Below, one piece after another: positions 17,800 through 28,333 of a stretch of DNA of 64,000 nucleotides (its first letter is position 1; every line of letters begins with the position of its first letter). The notes beneath the pieces were generated by a model, which made no database searches, was not told the origin of the DNA, and saw nothing but the letters and a program-made list of their open reading frames with translations. A program made the position numbers and the translations under genes. The stretch comes from Chryseobacterium capnotolerans (GTDB taxonomy: Bacteria; Bacteroidota; Bacteroidia; Flavobacteriales; Weeksellaceae). Where the stretch lies: NCBI RefSeq assembly GCF_021278965.1, contig NZ_CP065589.1, positions 4,469,001 through 4,533,000 of the forward strand, read 5' to 3'.

Positions 17800-19595
17800 A
17801 TGTGTGGAATAGCGGGAATTATAAGCAGAAATGCCAGGAATTACCAAGAGGAAATTCGAAAAATGACAGACTCACTGGTTCACCGTGGTCCGGATTCTTC
17901 TCATTATGAATTTTATGAAAATGCCGCGCTGGGCCACCGCAGACTTTCTATTATAGATTTATCTGACAATGGAAAGCAGCCCATGTTCTCTAATACTAAA
18001 AACGAATGTATTGTCCTGAATGGAGAAATCTATGGTTATCAGGATATCAAAAGACAATATTCAGAATATCCTTATCACGGAGGTTCTGATACCGAGGTTA
18101 TTCTTGCCATGTACCAAAGAAAGCAAGAAAATCTCATCCATGATCTTCCGGGAATGTTTGCATTTGCGATTTGGGATGAACAAAAACAGCAGTTATTCTG
18201 TGCAAGAGACCGTTTTGGAGAAAAACCTTTTATTATGCTATTGGCAACAACAATGAATTTATTTTTGCTTCAGAAATCAAAGCCATTTTAGCTTCAGGGC
18301 TTATCCAACCTAAAATAAGTACCCAGGGGCTCTCCCATTATCTTCAATATGGATATGTAAGTTCTGATCAGAGCATTTATAGTAATATTTTCACCCTTCC
18401 ACCAGCTCATCAGCTGATTTGGAAAGACGGAAAATTTACAGTTTCCCGTTATTATAGCCTTCCGGCAAAAGACAGAGCAATAAATCTTTCTGATGCTAAG
18501 GAAGAATTTCTGTATCTGTTGAAAAATGCCGTAAAAAAGCAGCTTATTGCAGATGTAGAAGTAGGAAGCTTCCTGAGCGGAGGTTTAGACTCTTCATCTG
18601 TTGTTGCGCTGGTAGATGAATTCTTACCTCATCAGACCACCATTAGCTTCGGATATGACCATAAAGACAATGAACTGAAGTATGCCAAGGAAATTGCTGA
18701 TAAATATAAAACCAATCATATTGAGGTTCATGAGAAGAAATCTGATCTGGTTACCTCTCTTTTAAAAATATCGCCATTTTTTGATGAACCTTTTGCCGAT
18801 GCCTCCTTTATCCCTCACTATGAGATATGCAGAGCAGCCAGAAAGAATCTTACGGTTGTATTATCCGGTGATGTAGGAGATGAGCTATTCGGAGGGTATC
18901 ATTTCTATACCGTTGAAAATAAATTAAAAAAGCATTTTAGCTATAGGAATATTATTGCTCAGTTTGGATTAAAGCTATATCAGCAAATAAAACCTACCTC
19001 GTTTCTTACTCGTAAAAATATGGAGTTTTCATCTATTATGGATTTTCATCTGAATGATGTAAGAAATGCTTTTAATAAGAAAGAACGCGACCTTCTTGGA
19101 GTTTCTTCTGATTACCTGCAGACTTATAGTTTTACTCCCAATCCGGATTCTCTGAACGATATCATGAGAATAGATTTGGAAAATTATGTTCCTGCTAATA
19201 TGATGGTAAAGTCCGACCGAATGGCAATGGCTAATTCTTTAGAAGTAAGAACTCCATTCCTGGATCTGGACTTTGCTGAATTTTGTATCCAATTACCAGA
19301 TCAGCTGAAACTTAATGACAGTAATGATAAAATCATTCTTCGAGAGGCCATGGGTTCTTATTGGACAGAAACCATCAGATCACGCCACAAACAAGGATTT
19401 GGGCTTGGAGTAAAGAATTGGTTTGCAGAAGAAAATCTGATAACCCTTTCCAATGACCTGCTAAAAGATCCGAATCATAAAGTATTTAATTTTATTGATT
19501 TTAAAGCATCCCAGAGTTTCCTTGACAAGGATGAAAGACATTGGAATCTTTTACAACTTGCCTTATGGGCTGATAATAATAAATCATATTTATAA
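17800..19595 (+). pseudogene. asnB: Asparagine synthase-like glutamine amidotransferase, frameshifted at 18228-18231
   Basis: This protein is homologous to glutamine-hydrolysing asparagine synthetase. The N-terminal glutaminase begins MCGIAGI with the nucleophile Cys2 and contains HRGPD, GHRRLSIIDLS and ARDRFGEKPF. The frame then breaks at a four-T run; adding one T gives FYYAIGNNNEFIFASEIKA, the expected continuation. The synthetase half, open from 18519, carries the PP-loop SGGLDSSSV and the later GDVGDELFGGY segment. Repaired length is about 598 residues, normal for the family. Between a glycosyltransferase and a methyltransferase it may amidate a sugar acid of the polysaccharide rather than serve asparagine supply; this is inferred from location. 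Confidence 0.88.
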
Positions 19596-19628
19596 AGCTA
19601 TAATAAAACACAAGCCTAAAAAAATCTT

Positions 19629-20447
19629 ATGCCAAATTACTTAAAATCCCTTCAGAGTATATTGTTTAAAGAGAAACCAATCAGCTTTATCAAAAGAAAG
19701 CTGAATATATCATATCTTGATAACCGTAAGCTCTTCACCATTCATTATAACAATAGAAAAACCAAGATTTATCTTAATAAAAAATTTGGTTTCGTAGATC
19801 TCTATATTTTTGAAAATGGTATTTATGAAAAATATATTATTGATGATATAAGATCTGTTCTTACCAAAGACAAAGTATTGTTGGATATAGGTGCCAATAT
19901 TGGCCAGCACAGCTTGCTTTTAGCTCCTTACTGCAAACAGATTTATTCATTTGAGCCCATTCCGGATGTCTATCATGAATTTAATGAAAGTATTAAAAAA
20001 AATAATTACCAGAACATCAAACTGTTCAATACAGCTATTGGAGGATCCTCTGCTGTAAAATCATTTAACTATGTTGCAGGACATGCGGGAATGAGTTCGT
20101 TTATTGAAACCAAAAATCCTGGAAAAAAATTGATCAATGTACAGATAGAACCTCTGAAAAAGATGATATCTGATGCAAAGTTTGATGTTGTTAAAATGGA
20201 TGTCGAGGGATATGAGGCTGTTGTTATTCTGGAAAACAAAGATATTTTCTTAAAAAACAGGCCTATTTTCTTTATGGAATTTTGTCCATCCGCCATTGAT
20301 GAACAGGGAGATCATACCTCTCAGGAATTGCTTCAATTCTTTTTTGACAATAATTATAAAGTGTACAGCAGAATACATGAAAAAGATTTTTTTACCATCA
20401 GCCCGGAGCTGTTCGTTAATGATAACCTAATTATCACTCCTCTTTAG
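19629..20447 (+). CDS. FkbM-family SAM-dependent methyltransferase
   Basis: This 272-residue methyltransferase is of the FkbM family, which O-methylates sugars or polyketides. The SAM-binding motif LLDIGANIGQHS lies at about residues 84-95, followed by IYSFEPIPDVYHEF (acidic residue binding the SAM ribose), and DVVKMDVEGYEAVVI, the family's VKMDVEG signature. It likely methylates a hydroxyl of the glycan; in ABC-exported O-antigens a terminal methyl group can act as the chain-ending signal recognised by the Wzt tail. That link is inference. The next gene starts 4 bases after its stop. Confidence 0.88.
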   Translation: MPNYLKSLQSILFKEKPISFIKRKLNISYLDNRKLFTIHYNNRKTKIYLNKKFGFVDLYIFENGIYEKYIIDDIRSVLTKDKVLLDIGANIGQHSLLLAPYCKQIYSFEPIPDVYHEFNESIKKNNYQNIKLFNTAIGGSSAVKSFNYVAGHAGMSSFIETKNPGKKLINVQIEPLKKMISDAKFDVVKMDVEGYEAVVILENKDIFLKNRPIFFMEFCPSAIDEQGDHTSQELLQFFFDNNYKVYSRIHEKDFFTISPELFVNDNLIITPL

Positions 20448-20451
20448 GCTC

Positions 20452-21387
20452 ATGAAAATATCAGTAATTATTCCCGTATACAATGCAGAAAAATACATTT
20501 CTAAAGCGGTAGAATCAGCTTTACAGCTTGATGAAGTATATGAAGTGATTTTGGTGGAAGATCAATCACCAGACAATGCACTACAGATCTGCCGTGAACT
20601 GACTCAAAAATATGATAGAGTAAAACTTTTTCAACATCCTGATCAGGGAAATCATGGTGCAGGAGCCAGCAGGAATCTTGGAATAGAAAAAGCTAGCGGA
20701 GATTTTATTGCATTTCTGGATGCAGACGACTATTATCTTTCTAACCGCTTTGATTCTGAAAAAGAACTTTTCAAAGACCCAAAGATAGATGGTGTTTTCA
20801 ATGCGATAGGTACAGAATATCTTACTGAGAAAGGAAAAGAAGAGTTTCAGTCTAAATTTAAAGAAATATCACTGAGTACAGTTAATTATCCTGCGGAAGG
20901 AGAAGAAGTATTCAAGGGGCTTTTAAGTTTAACAACTAAAACTTTCGGTACATCTTTTCATCTTAATTCACTTACTATAAGAAAGGCTGCTTTGGAACAA
21001 AGCCACCTTCGTTTTAATAAAGACCTTCGTGTGCATCAGGATTCGGACTTTATTATCAAACTGTCCTACCACTGTCATTTAAAAACAGGCAATATAACAG
21101 AAGCTGTTGCCATGAGAGGCATTCATGATAATAACAGAATCACTAAAATTGTAAAATATTCACCACAATATAACCAGAGACAATTTCTTTTATGGCAATC
21201 CCTTAATCAATGGGCAGTTTCTCATCAGATTCCATCAGAACCTGGAAAAAGAATTTATTTACTATATAAATCATTTGATCTATCCTTAAAAAAAGGACTT
21301 GTCAAATACTATAATATTTTAGAGGAAGCCCTTAAAAATCCTGAAATACTAAAGACCCAATATCGTTTCACTTACTACAATAGATGA
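20452..21387 (+). CDS. Family 2 glycosyltransferase, tandem paralogue 1 of 4
   Basis: This is a 311-residue GT2 enzyme. The catalytic domain has KISVIIPVYNAEKYISKAV, EDQSPDNAL in place of the usual DDGSxD, NHGAGASRNLGIEKA, and the metal site DADD at residues 90-93. The second half holds LHQDSDFIIKL-type acceptor motifs (HQDSDFII) and MRGIHDNNRITKI. Three further genes with the same layout follow. Its last 4 bases overlap the start of paralogue 2, and the C-terminus ends with the RFTYYNR tail that is also recognisable there. Specificities of the four are unknown; they probably add successive sugars or alternative linkages. Confidence 0.88.
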   Translation: MKISVIIPVYNAEKYISKAVESALQLDEVYEVILVEDQSPDNALQICRELTQKYDRVKLFQHPDQGNHGAGASRNLGIEKASGDFIAFLDADDYYLSNRFDSEKELFKDPKIDGVFNAIGTEYLTEKGKEEFQSKFKEISLSTVNYPAEGEEVFKGLLSLTTKTFGTSFHLNSLTIRKAALEQSHLRFNKDLRVHQDSDFIIKLSYHCHLKTGNITEAVAMRGIHDNNRITKIVKYSPQYNQRQFLLWQSLNQWAVSHQIPSEPGKRIYLLYKSFDLSLKKGLVKYYNILEEALKNPEILKTQYRFTYYNR

Positions 21388-22324
21388 AAATGAAGATCTC
21401 AGTAATTATTCCTGTATATAATGCGGAAAAATATATATCAAAAGCAGTAGAATCTGCCTTACAGCTCGATGAAGTCTATGAAGTGATTTTAATAGAAGAT
21501 CAATCTCCAGATAATGCGCTTCAGATATGTTCGGAATTGGCGAAAAAATATGAGCAGGTAAAACTTTTCCAACATCCTGACCTGAAAAATCATGGTGCCG
21601 GAGCCAGCAGAAATCTCGGAATAGAAAAAGCAACTGGGGATTTCATCGCATTTCTGGATGCCGATGATTATTTTCTTCCCAATAGATTTACCGCTGAAAA
21701 AGAACTTTTTAAAGATTCAAAAATAGATGGAGTCTTTAATGCTATTGGCACCGAATATCTTACTGAAAAAGGGAGAGAGGAATTTATGTCTAATATCAAT
21801 GATAGTGAACTTCTAACCGTTAACTATCCTGCAGAAGGAAATGAAGTATTCAGGGGATTACTGGGACTTACTCCCAGAGTTTTTGGTTCGTTCTTCACTT
21901 TAGATGCGCTTACTATCAGAAGGCATTCTCTTGAATCTAAAAAATTAAGATTTAATGAAGCGCTGCGCCTTCATCAGGATTCGGATTTTATTATCAAACT
22001 GGCCCATCTATGTCATTTGAAATCCGGTATTATTAATATTCCCGTTGCCATGAGGGGAATGCATGATGACAACAGGATTTCCAAGATTGTAAGATACTCG
22101 CCACAATATAACCAGAGACAATCTCTTTTCTGGAATTCGCTCTATGAATGGTCTAAATTATCTTCTCTGGAAGCTGATGCCGCCCATCATATTTACCTTC
22201 AAAATAAAGCATTTGAACTCTCTTCAAAAAAGGTTTCTTCAAAATAATAGGATTATTGTCAGCTATTATAAAAAATCCAAACATATTAAGAACAAAATAC
22301 AGATTTACTTATTTATATTCATAG
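21384..22324 (+). CDS. Family 2 glycosyltransferase, tandem paralogue 2 of 4, C-terminus frameshifted
   Basis: This enzyme is closest to paralogue 1: KISVIIPVYNAEKYISKAV, EDQSPDNAL, NHGAGASRNLGIEKA, metal site DADD, HQDSDFIIKL, and MRGMHDDNRISKI. The direct frame stops at 22247 after KKVSSK. Adding one A to the six-A run 22226-22231 restores KKGFFKIIGLLSAIIKNPN and a tail RTKYRFTY ending at 22324, which matches the tail of paralogue 1. The repaired length is about 313 residues. The start overlaps the previous gene by 4 bases; an ATG two codons downstream (MKISV...) is equally possible. Confidence 0.86.
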
Positions 22325-22603
22325 CTAACTTTCCAAAATTGGATTTTTTTCACTTAAAATAAGTTAATTTCACATGAAATAATTCTCACGACAGAGGAAT
22401 TTTATATTGCTTTTCTCACCTTTATTAGAATAATATTTAACGAAAATCATTTCCCTGATTACTTCTATGGTAGATATCTGTCATTTTGTAAAAAAAATAA
22501 AAGCTTACTGCTTTAAAACAAAATTAAAAGCTTAAATTTCGAATTCAAAAGGTACTAATAAAACACAATTGTAATTCTAAATTTATTGTAAAAAGGAGAA
22601 GAA
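22325..22603. other. AT-rich intergenic stretch between tandem glycosyltransferases 2 and 3
   Basis: No open frame or RNA gene is visible on either strand. It holds a repeated AAAAGCTTA word (near 22500 and 22525) and ends in AAAAAGGAGAAG before the next ATG, one of the few purine-rich Shine-Dalgarno-like sites in the window. A promoter for paralogue 3 is likely here, but no clear TAnnTTTG box is found. Confidence 0.4.
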
Positions 22604-23547
22604 ATGAGGATCTCAGTAGTTATTCCCGTTTATAATGCAGAAAAGTTTGTTTCTCAGGCAGTAGACTCTGTGCTTCAGTTTGATGAAGTGCACGAAATTA
22701 TTCTTGTTGAAGATGAATCCCCAGACAATGCATTACAAATCTGTCAGCAGCTCGCTGAAAAACATGAAAGAGTAAAGCTTTACCAGCACCCGGATAAAAA
22801 AACCATGGTGCCGGCCCAAGTAGGAATTTGGGAATTGAAAAATCAACTGGTGATTTTATTGCTTTTCTAGATGCAGACGACTATTTCCTACCCAATAGAT
22901 TTGATGCAGAAAAAGAATTATTTAAAGACCCGAAAGTAGAAGGTGTTTACGGAGCCCTTGGCGTTCATTATTATTCTGCAAAAGCAAAAGAACAATATTA
23001 TCAATTGTTTGGGGACAGACTGACCACAGTGTATAAAAAATATGACCCCAGAGATGTTTTTCCTGGTCAACTTCATATGCTGGGACCTTTCGGGCTCTTC
23101 AGTATTGATACTTTAACGATTCGCAGAGAGTCTTTGATGAATAAGGTAGACACCTTGTTTAAGCCTCATTTAAGACTTCATGAAGACACAGAATTTCTCT
23201 TCCGCCTTTCTTATTATCTCGATCTGTATCCCGGCATTCTTGACGAAGCTATTGCTATAAGAGGTGTACATGAAAATAATAGAATAACAAAGGTAGACCT
23301 TCGGGTCATAGATCCTTCTGTCTCCCGTGCCATGCTTTGGAAAGAGGTTGATCTTTGGTCTCAGACCGAAAGTGATATTTCTGAAGATGTTAAGGTCCAT
23401 ATCAAAAGGATGTACAGGAGTTTTGAAATTGCAAAAGCTCCTTTATTAAAAAAATGGGGAATGATTATTAGATATTTTTTTACTGATTATAAAAGTATAA
23501 GGTCTGGATTATACAATATCAATTTCCGGCATTCATTAATTTCTTAA
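22604..23547 (+). pseudogene. Family 2 glycosyltransferase, tandem paralogue 3 of 4, frameshifted at 22796-22802
   Basis: The gene starts RISVVIPVYNAEKFVSQAV and EDESPDNAL like its siblings. In frame 1 it then runs into KKTMVPAQVGIWELK, an obvious out-of-frame reading. Adding one A to the seven-A run 22796-22802 gives DKKNHGAGPSRNLGIEKSTGDF and continues through DADD, LHEDTEFLFRLSYYL and RGVHENNRITKVD to the stop at 23547. The repaired protein has about 314 residues and is closest to paralogue 4. As sequenced, the second part would need to start at an internal site (22828) and lack the nucleotide-binding strand, so it would not be active. Confidence 0.86.
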
Positions 23548-23681
23548 AAACGAAAACCCTACAGATATCGCCCAAATCCCTTTATTCGGCAGAATTTTTG
23601 AAGTAAAAACTTCAGCAAACAATATCTCAACTTTTTCAGATAAAAAATAGAGATAAGTCTTTATAATTAACTATCTTGCAA

Positions 23682-23689
23682 TACTTTTG
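23682..23689 (+). promoter_or_regulatory. Putative -7 promoter box upstream of glycosyltransferase paralogue 4
   Basis: TACTTTTG fits TAnnTTTG, with TTT (one mismatch to TTG) 19 bases upstream and a further 37 bases to the ATG at 23727. It suggests that paralogue 4 has its own promoter within the otherwise continuous cluster. Confidence 0.5.
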
Positions 23690-23726
23690 CACACACAAAT
23701 GATATAAAAAGTTAAGTAGACAAAAA

Positions 23727-24667
23727 ATGAAAATTTCAGTAATTATTCCCGTTTACAACGCCGAAAAATATGTCTCCCAAGCGGTGGAATCTGCTCTTCA
23801 ATTTGATGAAGTTTATGAAGTCATTCTTATAGAAGATAAATCACCGGATCATGCTCTAGAGGTATGTAAACAACTTGCCGAAAAATATGACAGAGTAAAG
23901 CTTTATCAACATCCTGATAAAGGGAATCATGGCGCAGGCCCTACGAGAAACTTAGGAATAGAAAAATCCACAGGTGACTTTATTTCTTTTCTGGATGCAG
24001 ATGACTATTTCCTACCCAATAGATTTGATGCAGAAAGAGAACTTTTCAAAAGACCTGAAGTAGAAGGCGTTTATGGAGCTCTTGGCGTTCATTATTACAC
24101 TGAAAAAGCAAAAGAACAATATTATTCTATATTCGGAGACCGATTAACTACTGTTTATAAAAGACATGAGCCTAAAGATGTTTTTCTGGGGCAAGTCTAT
24201 ATGCTGGGAAGTTTTGGACTGTTCAGTATTGATGCTTTAACCATCCGCAGGGATTCTTTAATGAAAAAAATGGATCCTTTATTTAAAGCCTCCCTGAGAC
24301 TCCATCAGGATACGGAATTCTTATTAAGGCTCTCTTATTATCTTAATCTCTATCCCGGAATTTTAGATAAAGCTGTGGCTGTAAGAGGTGTACATGAAGA
24401 CAACAGAATTACCTTGGTAGATTCAAAAAGGTAAATCCTGCTACTACCCGTGTCCTATTATGGAAAGAAGTAGATGCCTGGGCGGAAAACGAAGCTACCC
24501 TACCGGAAAATATAAAGCTCCATATCAAAAGAATGTACCGCAGTTTTCAGATTGCCAATTCCCCCGGTTCAAAAAAATGGGGAATGATCCTGAAATATCT
24601 TGTAACAGATTATAAAAGCATCCGGTCTGGAATCTATAACATTAATTTCAGGAATAATTTACTCTAA
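23727..24667 (+). CDS. Family 2 glycosyltransferase, tandem paralogue 4 of 4, C-terminus frameshifted
   Basis: This is a GT2 enzyme with KISVIIPVYNAEKYVSQAV, EDKSPDHAL, NHGAGPTRNLGIEKSTGDF, metal site DADD, and LHQDTEFLLRLSYYL. The direct frame ends at 24434 after LVDSKR. One more A in the run 24425-24429 restores DSKKVNPATTRVLLWKEVD, then HIKRMYRSFQI and KSIRSGIYNINFRNN up to the stop at 24667, closely matching the C-terminus of paralogue 3. Repaired length is about 313 residues. It is the last plus-strand gene before the minus-strand acylation block; the two stops lie only 7 bases apart. Confidence 0.86.
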
Positions 24668-24674
24668 CTTTATC

Positions 24675-25592
24675 CTATTTACCTCTGCTAGCAATAATAG
24701 AGTCTGCAATGCGGGAAGAAATTTTTCTGCTTGAGTCCTTATACAAATGATTCCCATCTGTGTAATCATACTCAGCATAATTTCCTGAGAAATCAAAGAA
24801 CCTCACATTTTGTTTCCTTCCTATATCTCTCATCAATGTATTGAAATGGGGATACTTTTTATTTTCTATATTGGTAAGACCTTTAGATGTAGGAAGACGT
24901 ACCAAATAAACCTTACCTTTAGTCCTTAAATAATTAATCATTTCATTAATAGCTTTGAGGCGTTCAGGTGACAGCTCTACTGTATTGGCCAAGTCTCTGT
25001 AAAACGCTTCCTTTGTATTCGTTCTATAGGCAACAGTGTCTTTCTGCATATTGATAGTGACCTCCAGCCAGCCATCAGGATGAAGAAAGGTATTGGACCT
25101 TCCCGATTCTGCTCTTTCGGTATAAATTTTAAACCAGCTTCTTGTATAATGCTTTAGCAGATATTCATAATTGGGTGAGCGGTCATAAAAATACATATCA
25201 TTCAATGGAGAATGCTCTTCAGGAAAATCTTTTTCTTTTTTGATTTGTTTATTTAATGATAAATTCCACGGGCTCACTGTCAAGATAAAAATTCCATTTT
25301 TAGTTTCAGGATCTAATTTTCTTTTTAAGGCTTTAAAATAAACCTGTCCATAAGGAGATTCTACAATATTCAAAGAAAAATTATCAAAATTGGCAGAAAG
25401 CTTGGTTTTCAACACTCCAGGAACGACTCCCTGAGAACCACGCGAATCTCCCAATATCATATTTTGTGGTTTTTTAACCGCAAAATGCATATAATTATCA
25501 TCCGTATTACCATCTGCATAAGATCCAAGAATTGCCAGTACAGTAAATACTGCAACGAAATAAGGCACTATTTTAATTAAAAATTTCTTCAT
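24675..25592 (-). CDS. Membrane-anchored SGNH-fold protein paired with MBOAT (DltD/AlgX-like)
   Basis: This 305-residue protein has one N-terminal membrane anchor (residues 5-22) and a periplasmic SGNH-hydrolase-like domain. The putative nucleophile is Ser50 in ILGDSRGSQG and the Asp/His pair is Asp279 and His282 in TDGNHLYKDS, the block I and block V positions of SGNH enzymes. I start at ATG 25592 (MKKFLIKIV...), because the 23 residues upstream in frame overlap the MBOAT gene and have no signal-anchor character. It begins 1 base after the MBOAT stop. MBOAT plus SGNH pairs act in alginate acetylation (AlgI with AlgX/AlgJ) and in lipoteichoic acid alanylation (DltB/DltD). I infer an accessory or transferase role in O-acylation of the exported glycan. 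Confidence 0.75.
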   Translation of the reverse strand: MKKFLIKIVPYFVAVFTVLAILGSYADGNTDDNYMHFAVKKPQNMILGDSRGSQGVVPGVLKTKLSANFDNFSLNIVESPYGQVYFKALKRKLDPETKNGIFILTVSPWNLSLNKQIKKEKDFPEEHSPLNDMYFYDRSPNYEYLLKHYTRSWFKIYTERAESGRSNTFLHPDGWLEVTINMQKDTVAYRTNTKEAFYRDLANTVELSPERLKAINEMINYLRTKGKVYLVRLPTSKGLTNIENKKYPHFNTLMRDIGRKQNVRFFDFSGNYAEYDYTDGNHLYKDSSRKISSRIADSIIASRGK

Positions 25593-25593
25593 G

Positions 25594-27026
25594 CTAAAAC
25601 TGAAAATAAATAAATTCATTATTCCCGAAGTTGGCATAACGGAGAATGATATACATAACAACCAGATAAAAAATACGTCTTATCCAAGGGTTAAATCTTT
25701 TAATTTCTAACCCATGGAATCTTTCCCTGTTGATCCATTCTATAATGATCATCAAGCCAATCAGTGCCAATACTTTTACCGGTAATGTACGCGGAATAGA
25801 GAGCAATTCACGACTGAAAATTCTACCGATATAGTGAATCGCCTGAGCTACAGATTCAGCTCTGAAAAAATCCATGCAATACAGGTGATCAGGAAAGTGA
25901 TCAGGATTTGGAAGCATTCCCTAAACGATGGCAGAAGCTTCCCCTGGCCCGCTACTTCCATATTCTGACGGTTTTTATTCATAATAAGCAAAGGCATAAA
26001 GTACAATGCATTGAGACCGCCCCAGATCATAAACGTCCAGTTTGCTCCATGCCAGAAGCCTGACACCAGGAAAATGATGAATGTATTTCTGATTTTCATT
26101 GCAAGCCCGCCTTTACTTCCTCCTAATGGTATGTACAGATAATCTCTGAACCATGAGGAAAGCGAGATATGCCATCTTCGCCAGAATTCTGCAATGTCTC
26201 TGGAGAAATAAGGAAATGCAAAGTTTTTTAGCAGTTCAATCCCGAATAACCTTGAAACACCTAATGCAATATCTGAATATCCGGAGAAATCTCCATAGAT
26301 CTGAAAGGCAAACAGTACAGTTCCTATCACAAGATTAGCAGGACTTTCAGTCTGGTAATTGTTAAATATTTCATTCACCAGCGGTGCACAATTATCTGCA
26401 ATGACCATTTTTTTGAAAAATCCCCATAAGATTTGCCGCATCCCATCCACTGCCTGCTCATAATTGAATACTCTCTCCCGCTGGATCTGGGGCAAGAGGT
26501 GCGTAGCCCTTTCTATGGGGCCCGCCACAAGAAGAGGGAAATAACTTACAAAAACAGCATAATCGGTAAAACTTCTCTCAGCCTTTATTCTTTTTTTATA
26601 AACATCAATCACATACGAAAGTCCATGAAAAGTATAAAACGAAATTCCTACAGGAAGTATAATATTGAGCAGCCACACATTGGCCTTGAAACCAAAGCCA
26701 TTAAGAAGATCCGCAAAACTTTCGACAAAGAAATTATAATATTTGAAGAATCCCAGGAAACCGAGGTTAATGACAATACTTAAAGTAAGCCAGAATTTAG
26801 CTTCCCGATTGGTTTTGCTATTCTCGATTTTAATTCCTGATACATAATCCAAGCCAATGGAAAACATCAGTAAAAAAAGAAACCGCCAGTCCCAACAGGC
26901 ATAAAAATAAAAGCTCGCCAATAACAGCAGCCTGTTTTGTTCCTGAAATTTTCTGTTGAAAACAAACCAATAGAGACAAAATACTATTGGTAAAAAAATA
27001 AGAAATCCTATTGAGTTGAATAACAT
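25594..27026 (-). pseudogene. MBOAT-family O-acyltransferase, second copy, frameshifted at 25865-25870
   Basis: This is a polytopic membrane-bound O-acyltransferase (AlgI/DltB-like) that passes an acyl group across the membrane. Motifs are GISFYTFHGLSYVIDVY, YFPLLVAGPIERA, the QIYGDFSGYSDIALG segment, FWRRWHISLSSWFRDYLYIPLGG and the catalytic histidine in SGFWHGANW. The frame breaks near the C-terminus: it reads AWIFSELNL then stops. One more base in the six-A run (plus strand 25865-25870) gives AWIFFRAESVAQAI, the usual WxFFRA motif, and continues to 25594. Repaired length is about 477 residues. It is paired with the SGNH gene that follows and is a paralogue of the MBOAT at 28334. Confidence 0.86.
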
Positions 27027-27342
27027 AGTGCTTAGAAGATATATGGATTATAGTACTTCTCTGAAATCTTTCGTCTCAGTTCTTATATTATTCTTAAAAA
27101 ATACAAACATTACGTTTTTCTCCGATAGAATACTCTTTATGAATTGGGGAACATTTATTATTTCAGTCATTGTGAGTGTTTTAGGTGACACAATTTGTTT
27201 TCTGATCTTAATTAACCTGCTGACACTTTATCAGTGAATTCTGAGATTAAATTTACAATTCTTATTACTAAAGTGTTATATATTATCTTTTTTTCTAAAA
27301 TAAGCCGTGATCAGCAGCTTACAATAGCTTCGGTATTATTAT
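27027..27342. other. Intergenic stretch between the two MBOAT/SGNH pairs
   Basis: No gene is supported on the minus strand, in line with the flanking genes. A plus-strand open frame (27016-27237) is hydrophobic, but it overlaps the MBOAT start antisense and has no family features. The stretch probably carries a promoter for the second pair, but I find no good TAnnTTTG box. Confidence 0.35.
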
Positions 27343-28280
27343 TTAATGAGATAAAACGTCCTTTGCTACCACTGCTGAGAAGGCTTCAACAGATTTTTCA
27401 TCCAAATGAACCTCATCCAGCCATTGATATGTACTATCCAATCCATCATAATTAATATAGGAAACTTTTGTTTTCGAAGCAACAGCTTGCATACGGCTAT
27501 CAAAATCCGGGAATGCTTTTTCTTCTATAGAGTAAGCGACTTTATTCACAGGCATTCTTATGATCATCACTTTCCCATGTCGATTAAGAAACTCAATCGT
27601 TTTTTCAAGATACAGAATCCGATTTTCAGATACTTTCAAGCCATCAATCCTTTCTTGAAATAATCTCATATTTCTTTTGTTGGAAATCTCCTGCTTTTCC
27701 GGAGCCGTCTTTTTATAATTTTCACATAATATCTTCCGTTATCTAAAATAGCAGGTATTCCAACTATATTTTTAGGAGGAAGTATTTTTTTATTGAGCTC
27801 ATTGGTAATAGAAGGTTCATAGCTTTCAAACAGATATTCAATATTGGGATTTACAGCTACCATTGAAGTTTTTGCAACACTTTTATCATTTTCAACATAA
27901 AATTCCGGGCTGTCTGGTTTCTTTTTATCTACCATTAAAGCGGTAGGCTCAACGGTAACAATAAAAACACCATCTTTCGTTTCCGGTTTTATTTTCTTCT
28001 CAATAGATTCAAGATATTTAGGCCCATAAGGAGAGTGTGCCCAAGTAAAGGAATAGTTATACATAGCAGTATTGGGATATTTTGAATGCAAGATGCTATC
28101 AATAGCAGCAGGATCCATCAATGCTGCCCTGGAACTGCCCAAAATAAAAGAGTTCTGCTGTGGCGATGTAAATCTTCTATAAAAATCATCCGAATGTTTT
28201 GATAAAAAACAGACAGCATATCCTAATACCAATAACGGCAATATAGAAAATATTATCAATCTTAAAAGTGATTTTTTCAT
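27343..28280 (-). pseudogene. Membrane-anchored SGNH-fold protein, first copy, frameshifted at 27710-27714
   Basis: This paralogue of the gene at 24675 has an N-terminal anchor (about residues 5-24), Ser50 in ILGSSRAAL at the same position as in its sibling, HSPYGPKYLESIEKK, and a C-terminal Asp-x-x-His in LDEVHLDEKS. The frame is lost after VKIIK: the reading continues RRLRKSRRF and stops at 27666. One more base in the five-T run 27710-27714 (plus strand) joins it to KKTAPEKQEISNKRNMRLFQ and the rest of the domain. Repaired length is about 312 residues. It follows the MBOAT gene at 28334 by 53 bases, so MBOAT plus SGNH order is the same in both pairs. Confidence 0.78.
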
Positions 28281-28333
28281 AATTCAAAGTATACCTTAGC
28301 GTACTGTATTCTTATATAACTCCTGTTAATGCA

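Noticed and set aside
20452..24667. Tandem repeats as a possible recombination or CRISPR-like array
   Set aside because: The repetition is at protein level only; the DNA differs at many third codon positions and spacing is gene-sized.
25594..25917. 107-residue protein as a separate gene after the MBOAT
   Set aside because: It contains the FFRAE segment that belongs to the C-terminus of the MBOAT in the other frame.
27016..27237. Plus-strand hydrophobic open frame of 73 residues
   Set aside because: It starts antisense within the MBOAT gene, lacks a promoter box and is AT-driven; hydrophobicity alone is not enough.
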